Assembly: GCA_964421085.1 (NCBI GenBank) | Contig: CAYQVO010000026.1 | Location: 1 to 51,305, forward strand | Direction: 5' to 3' | DNA from: CAYQVO01 sp964421085 | Lineage (GTDB): Bacteria; Bdellovibrionota_C; UBA2361; CAYQVO01 | DNA: 51,305 nucleotides | Shown: positions 23,888 to 33,413 of the stretch, in pieces | Layout of the letters: every line of letters starts with the position of its first letter | Numbering within the stretch: the stretch's first letter is position 1 | Notes under the pieces: model-generated | Told to the model about the DNA's origin: nothing | Seen by the model: only the letters and a program-made list of their open reading frames with translations | The model's database searches: none | Translations under genes and position numbers: made by a program

Positions 23888-24448
23888 TCAACCGAAGCTG
23901 TACCTTCCCACTACCTCATACCTGCTCCCGTGCTGAGAAAGTGTCGATGAGAACAAGGTGATCTCCCGCACTTCCTGGGTGAGTCGCTCGATTCGGATCT
24001 CCGACAGGCGCCTCCGGATCAGATCCCCGTCAACAGGCCCTTTCGCGGCCCGTGCTATTGTCACATGCGGGGTATATGGTCTTGTCTCTTTTTCTATATC
24101 GAGAATTTCAAAATCCGCTTCGAGCCGCGCGGCAAGTTCCGCCAGTGCCGCACTGGACGACTCGAAACCGGCCCAGCAGACGCGCGGCGTTCCCCTGGAC
24201 GGAAAAACTCCCCCGGAACCAGGCGTAAGATGGAACCTCTCTCCTGATAATGCAGCCTCTCTCACGATTTCCTCCACATCCTTCAAAAGAGAATTGTCGA
24301 GTTCGCCCAGGAACTTGAGAGTAAGATGGAGGTTTTCGGGAGCGACCATCCGAAGACTGCCTGCTGCTGCGCGCTGAAGCTCATTTTGAACCCTTACAAG
24401 TTCCGTTCTCACTGTTTCATTCAATTCGACAGCAGTGAACAGTCTCAA
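23888..24448 (-). CDS. thpR: RNA 2',3'-cyclic phosphodiesterase (2'-5' RNA ligase family)
   Basis: The 186-residue 2H phosphoesterase has both catalytic HxTx motifs: HLTLKFLGE (about residue 41) and HVTIARAAKG (about 128), with the 'RPYTPHVTI' context typical of ThpR. The enzyme opens 2',3'-cyclic phosphates on RNA ends. The start is TTG 24448 (MRLFTAVEL), which matches the family N-terminus. It is divergent from the TPR protein gene with 68 bases between. Confidence 0.93.
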   Translation of the reverse strand: MRLFTAVELNETVRTELVRVQNELQRAAAGSLRMVAPENLHLTLKFLGELDNSLLKDVEEIVREAALSGERFHLTPGSGGVFPSRGTPRVCWAGFESSSAALAELAARLEADFEILDIEKETRPYTPHVTIARAAKGPVDGDLIRRRLSEIRIERLTQEVREITLFSSTLSQHGSRYEVVGRYSFG

Positions 24449-24516
24449 AACAATGTCTCCGAGATTCTGAAATCTTTTCAGCGCCCGCTCATCATCAAAT
24501 TATAGTCAGGATCAAC

Positions 24517-26145
24517 ATGACAGATAAAGAAGCTAATAACACTCTCCGGGAGCTGCTGCAGAAAGTCGGCGATCTTTCAAGGAAAGGTCTTCATACCGAA
24601 GCTCTTGCGATCGCCCGCGAACGGGCTGCACTTGCGGAAAAGATAACAGGCCCATCTTCTGACGAGACACTGCTGAGTCTTCTCACTCTGGGAGATCTCC
24701 TCGCCCGCACGAAGAATTTTCAGGAAGCGGCGGAAACCTGTGAGAAAGCCCGCGACGAGGCGAGCATGAACAGTGAACCGAAGCCTTTCATCGTCGCCCG
24801 GGCTGCAGCAGGTATCGCACAAAACGAACTTGCGCAGGGCAGGCTTGATGAAGCGCGGGAAGCTGCCATTGGAGCGCTTGGCGTTATTGAAAATTTCGAG
24901 TCCAGTCTTTCTGTCGAGTCTCTTTCGGAGCTTCTTCACGTTCTCCTTGAGATATTGAACGAGATCGGCGACGACACGGCGCTCGCCCGGGCGCACAACG
25001 CGGTGGTGCGGATATCAACCAGCCTGAACGATGAAAATCTTGCGGGCTTTACAGGCAAGATAATGGAGGCCCTGGCCTGGTTCGTATCGAAGGACAAACT
25101 CGAAGAAGCGGAAATTCTCGCCGGCAAAGCCTTCGCTTTTTTCTCGAAAACAAAATCATCTTCAGATAATGAAACTGCGCTGATAAACGAAGTCAGAGGG
25201 CGCGTGTCTTCTCTCTCCGGAAACTCTTCACAGGCTGTGGAAGCATTCTCGACCGCATTGAAAGCGAAACAGCGGATATCCGGGACTGATGCGAAAGAAA
25301 CCGTTCCGTTGCTGGTCTATCTTGCGGACGCTCTGCTCGACAGTGGAGTTGAAGATGCTGCGGAAAAGCACGCCGCAGGCGCGGTGAAGATACTGAGAAA
25401 TGTGAGCGATGCCGGAAAGACTCCCGAAGAAGCGAAAGCTCTCAGGATCCTCGGCGAAATCGCGATTCTCAATGGCAGACTTTCAGAAGCGAAAGGTTTT
25501 TTCAATGAAAGCCTGGAGCTTTTCGAAAAGCTGAGCCCCTCCTCGATTCGCGACACCGCCTTCCTCCTTCACAATCTCGGAGTCATAGCGATGTCGGAAG
25601 GCGGAAGCGATCCTCTTCCGCTTCTCGAGCGGGCGGCAGCGCTCAGACTTAAAGCGCTTGGCAGAGATAATCCTGATTACGCACAGAGTGTGTGGGCTCT
25701 TGGCCGCTGCTTCGAAAACAGGGGCATGCTCGTCGAAGCCCGTCATGCTTATCAGGAGTCAATCGATATACAGGAACTCTTCATGGACGCCGCCGATCCG
25801 GATCTGGTGAACTCAAAACAGATGCTCGAATCGTTGAGTGAAGGGACGCAGGCCGCAATACTGCCTGAATCGAATGCGGCGCCTGTTCAGTCTGCTTCTG
25901 TTCACGACTCCGGCATTGATCCGCTCCCCGCAGGCACTCCACGCACTTCTTCTTTTCCCGCAGACATCGCCGGCCATCTCATGATGGCTTCGCTTCTCGC
26001 TCTCGAAAGTCAGAAGCCTGACATTGCGCATAAAATCCTCCGGGAAGCAGTCTCGCTTGCCGGAATCCGGCGGAAGACCAGAGAGGCGGATCTTGAAAGC
26101 ACGCTGTCGTATCTCGTCTCACTTCTCGAAGAACTGCGGCCTTAG
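24517..26145 (+). CDS. TPR-repeat protein (kinesin-light-chain type)
   Basis: The 542-residue all-helical cytoplasmic protein consists of repeated helix pairs from near the start to about residue 445. Repeats such as 'LSLLTLGDLLARTKNFQEAA' and 'HNLGVIAMSEGGSDPLPLLE' followed by 'YAQSVWALGRCFENRGMLVE' fit the 42-residue spacing of TPR_10/12 repeats. A Pro/Ser-rich linker leads to a last helical segment. Such proteins usually act as scaffolds for other proteins; the partner is not visible. AGGA lies 7 bases before the ATG. Confidence 0.88.
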   Translation: MTDKEANNTLRELLQKVGDLSRKGLHTEALAIARERAALAEKITGPSSDETLLSLLTLGDLLARTKNFQEAAETCEKARDEASMNSEPKPFIVARAAAGIAQNELAQGRLDEAREAAIGALGVIENFESSLSVESLSELLHVLLEILNEIGDDTALARAHNAVVRISTSLNDENLAGFTGKIMEALAWFVSKDKLEEAEILAGKAFAFFSKTKSSSDNETALINEVRGRVSSLSGNSSQAVEAFSTALKAKQRISGTDAKETVPLLVYLADALLDSGVEDAAEKHAAGAVKILRNVSDAGKTPEEAKALRILGEIAILNGRLSEAKGFFNESLELFEKLSPSSIRDTAFLLHNLGVIAMSEGGSDPLPLLERAAALRLKALGRDNPDYAQSVWALGRCFENRGMLVEARHAYQESIDIQELFMDAADPDLVNSKQMLESLSEGTQAAILPESNAAPVQSASVHDSGIDPLPAGTPRTSSFPADIAGHLMMASLLALESQKPDIAHKILREAVSLAGIRRKTREADLESTLSYLVSLLEELRP

Positions 26146-26253
26146 GCCTCACCGTCATACGGGCTTTATTGCTCTAACCCCCGTTTATATGAGAAAAGAA
26201 ATAATCAGGAATATTTTCAGGGGCATCATTTATGGCTTCAAAAGACGAGCTGC

Positions 26254-27657
26254 ATGGTCATCAGGCCGTGGGGGTACGGGATATGGGAAAATCTTCAGCG
26301 TCAGATGGACGCACGAATCAAGGCAACAGGCCATGAGAACGCATATTTCCCTCTCTTTATCCCTCTGAGTTTTCTCGAGAAGGAAGCTGAACACGTCGAA
26401 GGCTTCGCGAAAGAGTGCGCCGTTGTGACTCATCACCGGCTCGAAGAGAGAAATGGAAAACTCATCCCCACGGGCGAACTTGAAGAACCCCTCATCGTTC
26501 GACCGACGTCGGAAACCATCATAGGGGACTCATTCAAGCGGTGGATCCAGTCGTACCGCGATCTTCCCGTGCTTATCAATCAGTGGTGCAACATCGTGCG
26601 GTGGGAGATGCGGACGAGGCTTTTCCTTCGCACCTCTGAATTCCTCTGGCAGGAAGGACACACCGCGCACGCAGATGAAGCCGAAGCAAGAGAAGAGCAG
26701 GAAAAGATGCTCGAGGTTTACAGGGAATTCTGTGAGAATGTTCTTGCGCTTCCTGTAATCACGGGAGAGAAGCCCGCGCACGAAAGGTTCCCGGGAGCTG
26801 TGAGCAGCCTCTGCATAGAAGCGATGATGCAGGACCGGAAAGCTCTGCAGGCCGGCACCTCGCATTATCTCGGACAGAATTTCGCGAGAGCATGCGGAAT
26901 TGAGTTCGCCACGGAAAGTGGAGGCCTTGACCTCGTTCATACTACTTCCTGGGGAACATCCACGCGGCTTATTGGCGGATTGATAATGGCGCACGGAGAC
27001 GACGACGGAATCCGGGTGCCTCCAAAGGTGGCGCCGAAACACGCAGTCATACTTCCGGTTATTCCCTCTGACGATGCAAGGGAAAAGGTGTTGACATACG
27101 CCCGGTCCGTCGCAGAGTCGCTTTCAGATATCATGTTCAATGGAAGCGGAATAGTTGTCGAACTTGACAGGCGCGACCTGCGCGGAGGAGAGAAAAACTG
27201 GCAGTGGATTAAGAAAGGCATCCCCGTCAGAATCGAGGTCGGACCCCGCGATATAGAAAAGGGCAACATCGTGCTTTACAGGCGGGACAGGAGTCATAAG
27301 GAAAAACTTTTTATGCCTTTAGCGGAACTTGCCGGAAAACTTCCTTCCATCCTGCAGGAGATTCAGGACAATTATTTCGCGGAAGCCCTTGCCTTCAGAA
27401 AGGAAAACCTCGTAACGGACGTCGACGATTTTGAATCGTTCAGGAAAATCTTCACGCCGGAGAACGCGGAATTACCGGAGATTCACGGCGCGTTTGTCCG
27501 CGCGAAGTGGTCCGAGGACCCGGAATCGCTGGATCTTCTCGCGCAGATGAAAGTGTCTGTGCGCTGCCTGCCCCTTGATCAATCGGGCACCGGGGGCAGG
27601 TGCGTTCTGACCGGAAAGCGTGCGACTGTGGATGCCATATTCGCCAGGGCATATTGA
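26254..27657 (+). CDS. proS: Prolyl-tRNA synthetase, archaeal/short type, damaged 5' end
   Basis: This enzyme charges tRNA(Pro). The core is intact: motif 1 region MVIRPWGYGIWENLQ, 'AYFPLFIPLSFLEKEAEHVE', 'RPTSETIIG', motif 2 RWEMRTRLFLRTSEFLWQEG, 'LQAGTSHYLGQNFA', 'LIGGLIMAHGDD', and the usual terminal 'DAIFARAY'. About 30 N-terminal residues that normally precede this motif are missing. A start-like MASKDEL with an RBS-like AGGGGC lies at 26232 in another frame, so a frame-changing deletion or sequence error near 26250 is likely. Only one of the four C-terminal zinc cysteines of the family is retained. The stop overlaps the next ATG (TGATG). Confidence 0.93.
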   Translation: MVIRPWGYGIWENLQRQMDARIKATGHENAYFPLFIPLSFLEKEAEHVEGFAKECAVVTHHRLEERNGKLIPTGELEEPLIVRPTSETIIGDSFKRWIQSYRDLPVLINQWCNIVRWEMRTRLFLRTSEFLWQEGHTAHADEAEAREEQEKMLEVYREFCENVLALPVITGEKPAHERFPGAVSSLCIEAMMQDRKALQAGTSHYLGQNFARACGIEFATESGGLDLVHTTSWGTSTRLIGGLIMAHGDDDGIRVPPKVAPKHAVILPVIPSDDAREKVLTYARSVAESLSDIMFNGSGIVVELDRRDLRGGEKNWQWIKKGIPVRIEVGPRDIEKGNIVLYRRDRSHKEKLFMPLAELAGKLPSILQEIQDNYFAEALAFRKENLVTDVDDFESFRKIFTPENAELPEIHGAFVRAKWSEDPESLDLLAQMKVSVRCLPLDQSGTGGRCVLTGKRATVDAIFARAY

Positions 27658-28733
27658 TGTCGGATACCGAGTTCGGGAGCGAAAGAAGTCATCAGGGCGC
27701 CGACCCGAAACCGGACGAGTCAGTTAAAGATGAAAAACCTCTTGATGCCGGTAAAGTCCCGAGAGCGGAAAAAGCGGATGTTCAGGCTGAAATCAGCCGT
27801 CAGATAGTCAACCAGGCGGTCGATTTGCCTGCTCCGGACAAGCCTGCGGAACTGCCCCCTTTAAAGAATCTCGACACCGATATCGCCGAGCTCATCGCGG
27901 TAGTGCAGGGAGGCGATATTCTGGAGATTCTTCGATATATGAAGACGCACAATGTGGCGCACATCGCCGCTGAGTATGAAAAGGCGACAGGTGTTTCGCT
28001 TGAAGCCTGGATCAGGGACGCGGACCCGGATTTTGATGACGGATGTATACGAAGCTTTGTAAAGGGGGAGCTGATTGAAACATGCGCTCACCTTATCCAT
28101 CAGAATGTCCATGCCGGCGCCCTTTCAGCGAATCTTATTGGCCAACTCGGCGATATCCTTTCAGACCCTGATCTTCAGAGTCTCATTGAGACTTATGGAA
28201 TCATGTTCCTCGCCAATATGAACCTTGATATTCTGTACAGCCTCCCCGAAGTGGACCGCTTTGAAGTCGCCCCCGTTCTTGTGAATATGTTCGGGTCGGA
28301 GCAGGAGGTCCTGACGTACCTGAAAGACGAAATAGAGCGTGAAATGATGTACGGGGATCCTGTGACAGGAGTCATAAATGCCGCATCTTTACAGCTCCAG
28401 GATGCCGCAAAAATAATCGAAGAAAGGCTTCGTGAGTCGCTTCAGCCCCGATGGCCGGGGGGAAGCGGCGCAAGATCCGCTGTCGCAGGCAGCATCAGAG
28501 AAGCGTCAAAAAAACTCAAAGCGCACGCGGAACGGAAACGGAAAAGCGAAAGGATGATGCGCATTTTCCGGATTGCCGCCGCCGCTGCGCTCGGCCTGAC
28601 TCTCGCGGTGCTTGGCGGGGCCAATCCTGTTTTCAAGATTGCTGTTCCAATCCTGTGCGGTTACGCTGCATGGATCTTCTCTCCCGCGCCTCAGGGATGG
28701 CGCGGGATAAGACGGAGGAAACGCGCGGGTTAG
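27657..28733 (+). CDS. C-terminally membrane-anchored helical protein of unknown function
   Basis: The 358-residue protein starts at ATG 27657, which shares one base with the proS stop, so it is translationally coupled. Residues 1-75 are charged and probably disordered. Residues 80-285 are helical ('LIAVVQGGDILEILRYMKTH', 'NVHAGALSANLIGQLGDILS'). A very basic segment (KKLKAHAERKRKSERMM) is followed by two membrane helices near 302-340, and the protein ends in RRRKRAG. The predicted N-terminal domain is cytoplasmic. I recognise no family. Co-translation with proS suggests it is constitutively made but says little about its role. Confidence 0.75.
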   Translation: MSDTEFGSERSHQGADPKPDESVKDEKPLDAGKVPRAEKADVQAEISRQIVNQAVDLPAPDKPAELPPLKNLDTDIAELIAVVQGGDILEILRYMKTHNVAHIAAEYEKATGVSLEAWIRDADPDFDDGCIRSFVKGELIETCAHLIHQNVHAGALSANLIGQLGDILSDPDLQSLIETYGIMFLANMNLDILYSLPEVDRFEVAPVLVNMFGSEQEVLTYLKDEIEREMMYGDPVTGVINAASLQLQDAAKIIEERLRESLQPRWPGGSGARSAVAGSIREASKKLKAHAERKRKSERMMRIFRIAAAAALGLTLAVLGGANPVFKIAVPILCGYAAWIFSPAPQGWRGIRRRKRAG

Positions 28734-28791
28734 AGCGGGATCCGGATTGCGAGGGCGCTCCCCTGACTTGTATTCACACAAATTCTGAGAA

Positions 28792-30852
28792 TCAAGCCGG
28801 TGGCAATCTCACTCTCCTCCGATCCTTCAAGAGCGCGGCGATGAGGTTTTTTATCTTCCTGTCCCTCTCAATTTTTTCGAGGCCGAATCTGTGCAGTCTT
28901 CGCCAGTTAGGTCTCTCCGTGGAAGTGGCAGGAGTGTTCTGCGGTTTTTCCTCGAGCCAGAAATCCTCGATATTCAATATTACCGCCCGGGCGGGACTCC
29001 TGCACAATGTCCGGAAAAATGCGGTCATAACCGGGAAAAGGGAAGATGGTTTCGCCGGAAGAAGACGGCTTTTTCTGAAAAACGCCGTAACCGCAGCCTT
29101 CAATGAACGCCTGTCGGAGATTTTATTTTTCAGCTCCGGGGCGGTCATCCGGCCAAGTAATGCCTTGTCCTTCAAGTCCTGATAATTCCAGAACCCTCTG
29201 AACGTGGGCTGATCATGCGTGCCGAAATAAGCGAAACAATCCTCCGGCGGTTCTTTGATGGCGGTCTCCGGTTCCGGCGCGAGGGAGCGTTGCTGCACAT
29301 ACATGCGAAGAATGTTCCGCTCTTTCATCAACGCGGGAATCTCCGGAGGCACAGTTCCCAGCGCTTCGCCGATAAGTGTGCACTTGTGCCTGTGCGACTC
29401 GACGGAGAGAATCGCCGTCATCTCTTCGCAAGGGTATCGCACGTATGCCCCGTTCGCGGGTCCAAGTCCTTGCGGCGCCCAGTAAAGCCGAAAGAGACTC
29501 ATGATATGATCCAGCCGGAGAATGCTGCAGAACTTCATCTGTTTTGCAAAGCACAGGCGGAGGTACCTGTATCCGTCCATTCTCATTGCGGAGGGATGCA
29601 GCGGGATGATGCCCCAGTCCTGGCCTTCGGGATGGGCGCGATCAGGCGGACATCCGGCTGATGCGTCCGGAGCAAAAGAAGATTTCATCGCCCAGAGATC
29701 GAATCCTCCCCTGTGAACTCCGAGCGGAAAATCGAGATAAAGGGCCGGAAGAGACGCCCGCGATTTGTTCTCTGCATGTTGAATCTTAAGAAGCTGCTTC
29801 TGGAAGAGCCATTGGCTGTAAATATGAAAGAAAAAGTCCTCCTTGTCGTAATCCGAATCCCTGAGGTCGCCGTCCCGCATCCGCGCCGGCCAGTGCTGCC
29901 ATAAAACGCATTGTTTCTCTCCTGCGGCGCGGAACCTTCCGTAATCTTCGACCAAAGGCTCTTCCCGAAGGAAGCTTTGAAATTCGTCGCTCTTGTCTTC
30001 CCCCAAAGCGAAGAATTTCCCGGCCGTTTTATTGAGAAGCTTCCTCTTTGCCCTGTAAGCTTTCTGATAATCGACGAGTCTTCCATCATCGAGTCCACGA
30101 GTCACTCCTGATGCTCCAAGGTTGATGAAGATTTCATTCCAGAAAAGCCGGCTCACAGGGGCGTAGGGGGAAATCTCCGTGACTGGTCCGTCTACGAAAC
30201 ATGCGAAGAGCGGCAGCGTGCCGACAATTGCGCATCCGGCGCTTCCCGCCCACGAGAGGAACCTGCCGAAATCCCCCAGATCGCCGATTCCGACGCTTTG
30301 CGCCGAAAGGAGAGAATAGACAGGGGAGAAAAGACCGAGGCTTCGGGTGTTCCGGCGAAACCTCGGGTCCTGATATACCCGGGCGGGTGCGACGATCAGA
30401 AATGCGGCCGCGGAAGCTCTCCCTGCACGAACGGTAAGGTCGTAGTAGCCGCAGGGAAGAGTGTGTGGAAGCGTCACACAGCCCTTGCCGGCAGCGTCAG
30501 GGATAATCTTCAGCTTGAATTCCATCAGCCTGCCGTCCTCTGAGCAGACCTGCACTTCTGCGCGGCGATCCGCCGCTCCTTTTGGCGTATTGAGCGAAAT
30601 TCGCGGAGAGTTTTTGCCCCATGCGACAAAAACAGGCTCGCAAAGGTGCCGTGCCCGCTCTTTTCGCAGTTCGACGGAAAGCGAATGGAGGTTCGAAAGG
30701 TTTGTCTTGAGCGGAATACCCAGCGCCTGAAGAACGGCAATCATCGCTTCAGGCGATGTTTCACGAATGCCGCCAAGAGAGCTTTCATAGCTTGTCTGAA
30801 TGCCCATCGCCGCGGCAAGCCGGGCAAGAGTATCGAACTCCTTCCGTTTCAT
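28792..30852 (-). CDS. malQ: 4-alpha-glucanotransferase (GH77, MalQ)
   Basis: MalQ transfers alpha-1,4-glucan segments between maltodextrins. Residues 1-140 form the extra N-terminal domain seen in longer bacterial GH77 enzymes. The barrel has 'SPYAPVSRLFWNEIFINL', LRLDHIMSLFRLYWAPQG (catalytic nucleophile Asp), 'YVRYPCEEMTAILSVESHR', the acid/base Glu in IGEALGTVPPEI, and the third Asp in GTHDQPTFRGFW. The usual GEDLG is GEALG here, so the residue after the acid/base is Ala, not Asp. The gene is coupled to the maltokinase gene upstream by a four-base ATGA overlap. Together they suggest maltodextrin or trehalose/glycogen interconversion. Confidence 0.94.
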   Translation of the reverse strand: MKRKEFDTLARLAAAMGIQTSYESSLGGIRETSPEAMIAVLQALGIPLKTNLSNLHSLSVELRKERARHLCEPVFVAWGKNSPRISLNTPKGAADRRAEVQVCSEDGRLMEFKLKIIPDAAGKGCVTLPHTLPCGYYDLTVRAGRASAAAFLIVAPARVYQDPRFRRNTRSLGLFSPVYSLLSAQSVGIGDLGDFGRFLSWAGSAGCAIVGTLPLFACFVDGPVTEISPYAPVSRLFWNEIFINLGASGVTRGLDDGRLVDYQKAYRAKRKLLNKTAGKFFALGEDKSDEFQSFLREEPLVEDYGRFRAAGEKQCVLWQHWPARMRDGDLRDSDYDKEDFFFHIYSQWLFQKQLLKIQHAENKSRASLPALYLDFPLGVHRGGFDLWAMKSSFAPDASAGCPPDRAHPEGQDWGIIPLHPSAMRMDGYRYLRLCFAKQMKFCSILRLDHIMSLFRLYWAPQGLGPANGAYVRYPCEEMTAILSVESHRHKCTLIGEALGTVPPEIPALMKERNILRMYVQQRSLAPEPETAIKEPPEDCFAYFGTHDQPTFRGFWNYQDLKDKALLGRMTAPELKNKISDRRSLKAAVTAFFRKSRLLPAKPSSLFPVMTAFFRTLCRSPARAVILNIEDFWLEEKPQNTPATSTERPNWRRLHRFGLEKIERDRKIKNLIAALLKDRRRVRLPPA

Positions 30853-32255
30853 CGGATCTCCAGAAGCCCCGAAAGGGGAATATGCACCCAGTCGGGTCTG
30901 TGGTTAATTTCGTACATCAGCTCGTACAGGGCTTTTTCGAGGACAAACACATCAATAAGCAGCCGGACGGAATCGAGATCCGCCGGCAGAATTTTTCCGA
31001 AGGCAGCCGCCTTGCGGGCCGCGGCAAAATAGCCCCTGAGAAAAGCTTCCGACACTTTTTTAATCGATTCCCTCCGATCTTCACGTCCGGGAACGGTGCA
31101 TGTGACGGCATAATGAATCGACCGAAGGAGACCGCCGACATCGCGCAGCGGAGATTGTTTGCGTCTCCGTTCCGCAGGAGGACGCGCCGGCTCGCCTTCG
31201 AAGTCCAGTATGATAAAGTCCCGGCCCGTATTGAGGACCTGTCCCATATGATAGTCCCCGTGAATCCTCATGACCGCCACCTCCATGTCTCTCTCGATGA
31301 GTTTATCGAAGAGACCAAGGAAGACTTCCCTGTTTTGAAAAAGGAGCGAGAGCTGTTTCTGGAGAGAAACCGGTAATCCTTTTGACGCTTTTCCGGCCTC
31401 CTCAAAAACGCCCCGGGCGTGTTTCTTAAGTCTTCGCACAAGCGCCTGCTTCCCCGCCCGTGAAAGCTTTTCCGGGGCGTTTATTCCTTTCCACTTCGAA
31501 AGACTCTCATGCATCTCGAACGTCCTCTTTCCGCGAAGCGAGGCTTTTTTCAGATTCAGCGAATACTCCCCGTTCGGTTTTTGTTCCCGAATGGCGCACC
31601 ATGCATCGCCATTATTTGGAATAAAGCGCGTCACGCTCGCAAGGGCCACGCGGACGCCCCGCTGCCTGATTTCAAGGGCGCCGGCCAGTTGAGGAGAATT
31701 CCTGAAACGCACGCCAGTCAGGAAGTTCGTGACTTCAACATCGAGATTCATGCAGTTCTCGACTTTGCGAATGAGCTTTAAAACGAACTCTTTTCCGAAA
31801 CGGATTGAAGTGTTCGTCTGTTCCCCTCCCATTACTTCCGATGGAAGCGTTCCTGCTTTCAGCATTTTCAGATAGGAAGACCTCTTCGAAATGAATGCCG
31901 GAGTCATGCGCCCGCAGGGGAGAAAAGCCGGAGCTCGCCGCTTATCCGTGAAGATCCACATGAGCAACGCCTGACAGTATCTGTCGTCCGAAAGGACTTC
32001 CATATCGATTCTGCATTCGCGGCCCGCGCCCTCGTCGATCAGTGGAAGAAGATATTTTTCATGAGAAGGCCCGGACGAGTCGGCGTATTCGACTTTAACG
32101 ATTGCGAGACAGGCTTCAGGAACGCCGGGGACGTCCCAACAGCCTGCAAGGCGTACGGACTTAATCGTCCTTGATTTTGCCCCGAACCACCGGAAAGTCG
32201 GGAGTATGTCCTTGAGTCTGCATTCAAGCCTGGCGATCTGCATTCTGCTGAGCAT
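30849..32255 (-). CDS. Maltokinase-like protein (Mak / TreS C-terminal domain family)
   Basis: Maltokinases phosphorylate maltose to maltose-1-phosphate for GlgE-type glucan synthesis. The 468-residue sequence has an N-terminal lid region starting 'LPTFRWFGAKSRTIKSV', the 'GGEQTNTSIRFG' nucleotide-binding strand, the catalytic MRIHGDYHMGQVLNTG, metal-binding FIILDFEGEPARP and 'SPLRDVGGLLRSIHYA', all family signatures of the aminoglycoside-kinase-like fold. No treS, glgE or glgB is visible in the window. It is the first gene of a two-gene unit with malQ. The GGGGACGGTTCC half-repeat lies about 20 bases upstream of its ATG. Confidence 0.93.
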   Translation of the reverse strand: MLSRMQIARLECRLKDILPTFRWFGAKSRTIKSVRLAGCWDVPGVPEACLAIVKVEYADSSGPSHEKYLLPLIDEGAGRECRIDMEVLSDDRYCQALLMWIFTDKRRAPAFLPCGRMTPAFISKRSSYLKMLKAGTLPSEVMGGEQTNTSIRFGKEFVLKLIRKVENCMNLDVEVTNFLTGVRFRNSPQLAGALEIRQRGVRVALASVTRFIPNNGDAWCAIREQKPNGEYSLNLKKASLRGKRTFEMHESLSKWKGINAPEKLSRAGKQALVRRLKKHARGVFEEAGKASKGLPVSLQKQLSLLFQNREVFLGLFDKLIERDMEVAVMRIHGDYHMGQVLNTGRDFIILDFEGEPARPPAERRRKQSPLRDVGGLLRSIHYAVTCTVPGREDRRESIKKVSEAFLRGYFAAARKAAAFGKILPADLDSVRLLIDVFVLEKALYELMYEINHRPDWVHIPLSGLLEIR

Positions 32256-32273
32256 TCTATAGTACTAATATGG

Positions 32274-32297
32274 AAATGGGGACGGTTCCTATTTTCG
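32274..32297 (+). repeat. GGGGACGGTTCC repeat, half copy (copy 2)
   Basis: AAATGGGGACGGTTCCTATT and the next four bases (TTCG) match one arm of the palindromes at 6464 and 51066; no second arm follows. It lies in the 206-base intergenic stretch (32256-32461) between the maltokinase and FAH-family genes, in which I see no other gene. It may be a decayed or solo unit. Confidence 0.85.
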
Positions 32298-32461
32298 GCA
32301 AAAAGGCCCGGTATTTCCAGTGGTTATCAATCGTCTGTAAATTCACCACATCGTCAGCGGCATGCTCCGCCTGCACAAGATGTTGCGCGTATGCGAGTGA
32401 CAGTCGGTGTCCGGGTCTGTGTGGGCGAACCGGCGCTGCGATCTCAAGCAAAGAAATCCTG

Positions 32462-33313
32462 TCATGCGGGAAATGCGCGTATCTCATGCCGGCTTGTACC
32501 AAGCCCTTCTATTCCATACTCCACAATGTCCCCCGGCTTCAAGAACGCATCATCGCCCCTGCCCGCCGCAACGCCCGAAGGCGTCCCGGTGCTTATTATG
32601 TCTCCCGGCAGCAAGGTCATGAACCGGCTTACGTAACTCACGAGAAACGGGACTCTGAAGATCATATCCGAGGTGTTCGAATTCTGGCGAACTTCACCGT
32701 TCACTTTGAGCCACATGCCGAGGTTGTGCACATCCTTTATCTCGTCTCTGGTCACGAAGTACGGCCCGAAAGGCCCGAACGAGTCGGCGCTCTTTCCCTT
32801 CACCCACTGCCCGGCTCTCCTCGCCTGAAAATCTCTTTCACTCACATCATTGAAAAGTCCGTATCCCGCGATGTAATTCTCTGCATCATTTTCTTCGACG
32901 TAAGATGTTCTCCTGCCGATTACGACCGCAAGCTCCACCTCGTAATCGGTCTTTTCCGAGTTGCGGGGAATGATGATTCCATCATATGGGCCTGAGTACG
33001 AACTCGTGGCCTTCATGAAAAGCACGGGCTCGGCCGGGAGGGGCGTCGACGTTTCTTCTGCGTGAGCTTTATAGTTGAGACCGACACAGACTATCTTGGA
33101 CGGAGTGCAGATCGGCGGACCTAATCTCGATCCTGGCGCCACCTTGCGAAGGCTCTTTCCATCAGCCCAGAGCTCGAGACGCTCTATGCCCGATGACTCG
33201 AAGAATTTTCCGTCGAAGTCCTCCCCGACGTCCGATGCATCGAAGTGTTCGCCATTCCGGCCTTCAATACCCGGCTTCTCTTTTCCTTTCCCGCCAAAAC
33301 GAATCAGTCTCAT
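32462..33313 (-). CDS. Fumarylacetoacetate hydrolase-family protein
   Basis: The family cleaves carbon-carbon bonds in, or decarboxylates, 2-oxo/diketo acids with a divalent metal. Seen: 'KIVCVGLNYKAHAEETSTPL', 'PVLFMKATSSYSGPYDGIII', metal-ligand Glu residues in 'TDYEVELAVVIGR', 'GYGLFNDVSERDFQ', 'GKSADSFGPFGPYFVTRDEI' and the terminal LLPGDIISTGTPSGV. The KGKSADSFGPFGPY segment is like that of 2,4-diketo-3-deoxy-fuconate hydrolase/ureidoglycolate lyase relatives, but the substrate cannot be set from sequence. The ATG is at 33313. Residue 1 to the first core strand contains about 70 residues of N-terminal domain, as is usual. Confidence 0.94.
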   Translation of the reverse strand: MRLIRFGGKGKEKPGIEGRNGEHFDASDVGEDFDGKFFESSGIERLELWADGKSLRKVAPGSRLGPPICTPSKIVCVGLNYKAHAEETSTPLPAEPVLFMKATSSYSGPYDGIIIPRNSEKTDYEVELAVVIGRRTSYVEENDAENYIAGYGLFNDVSERDFQARRAGQWVKGKSADSFGPFGPYFVTRDEIKDVHNLGMWLKVNGEVRQNSNTSDMIFRVPFLVSYVSRFMTLLPGDIISTGTPSGVAAGRGDDAFLKPGDIVEYGIEGLGTSRHEIRAFPA

Positions 33314-33413
33314 ACCCGCACCCTCTCGTATTTGAGACCGCTATCTTTGCGCGTTATATCCGAAAAGGAAAGCTCATGCCTGCAGCAATTCTCCCGACGA
33401 GGGGAACAGACGA

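Noticed and set aside
32257..32502. 81-codon minus-strand ORF ending in repeat-encoded sequence
   Set aside because: It starts inside the FAH-family gene in another frame, has no RBS or motif, and its end is translated from the dispersed repeat.
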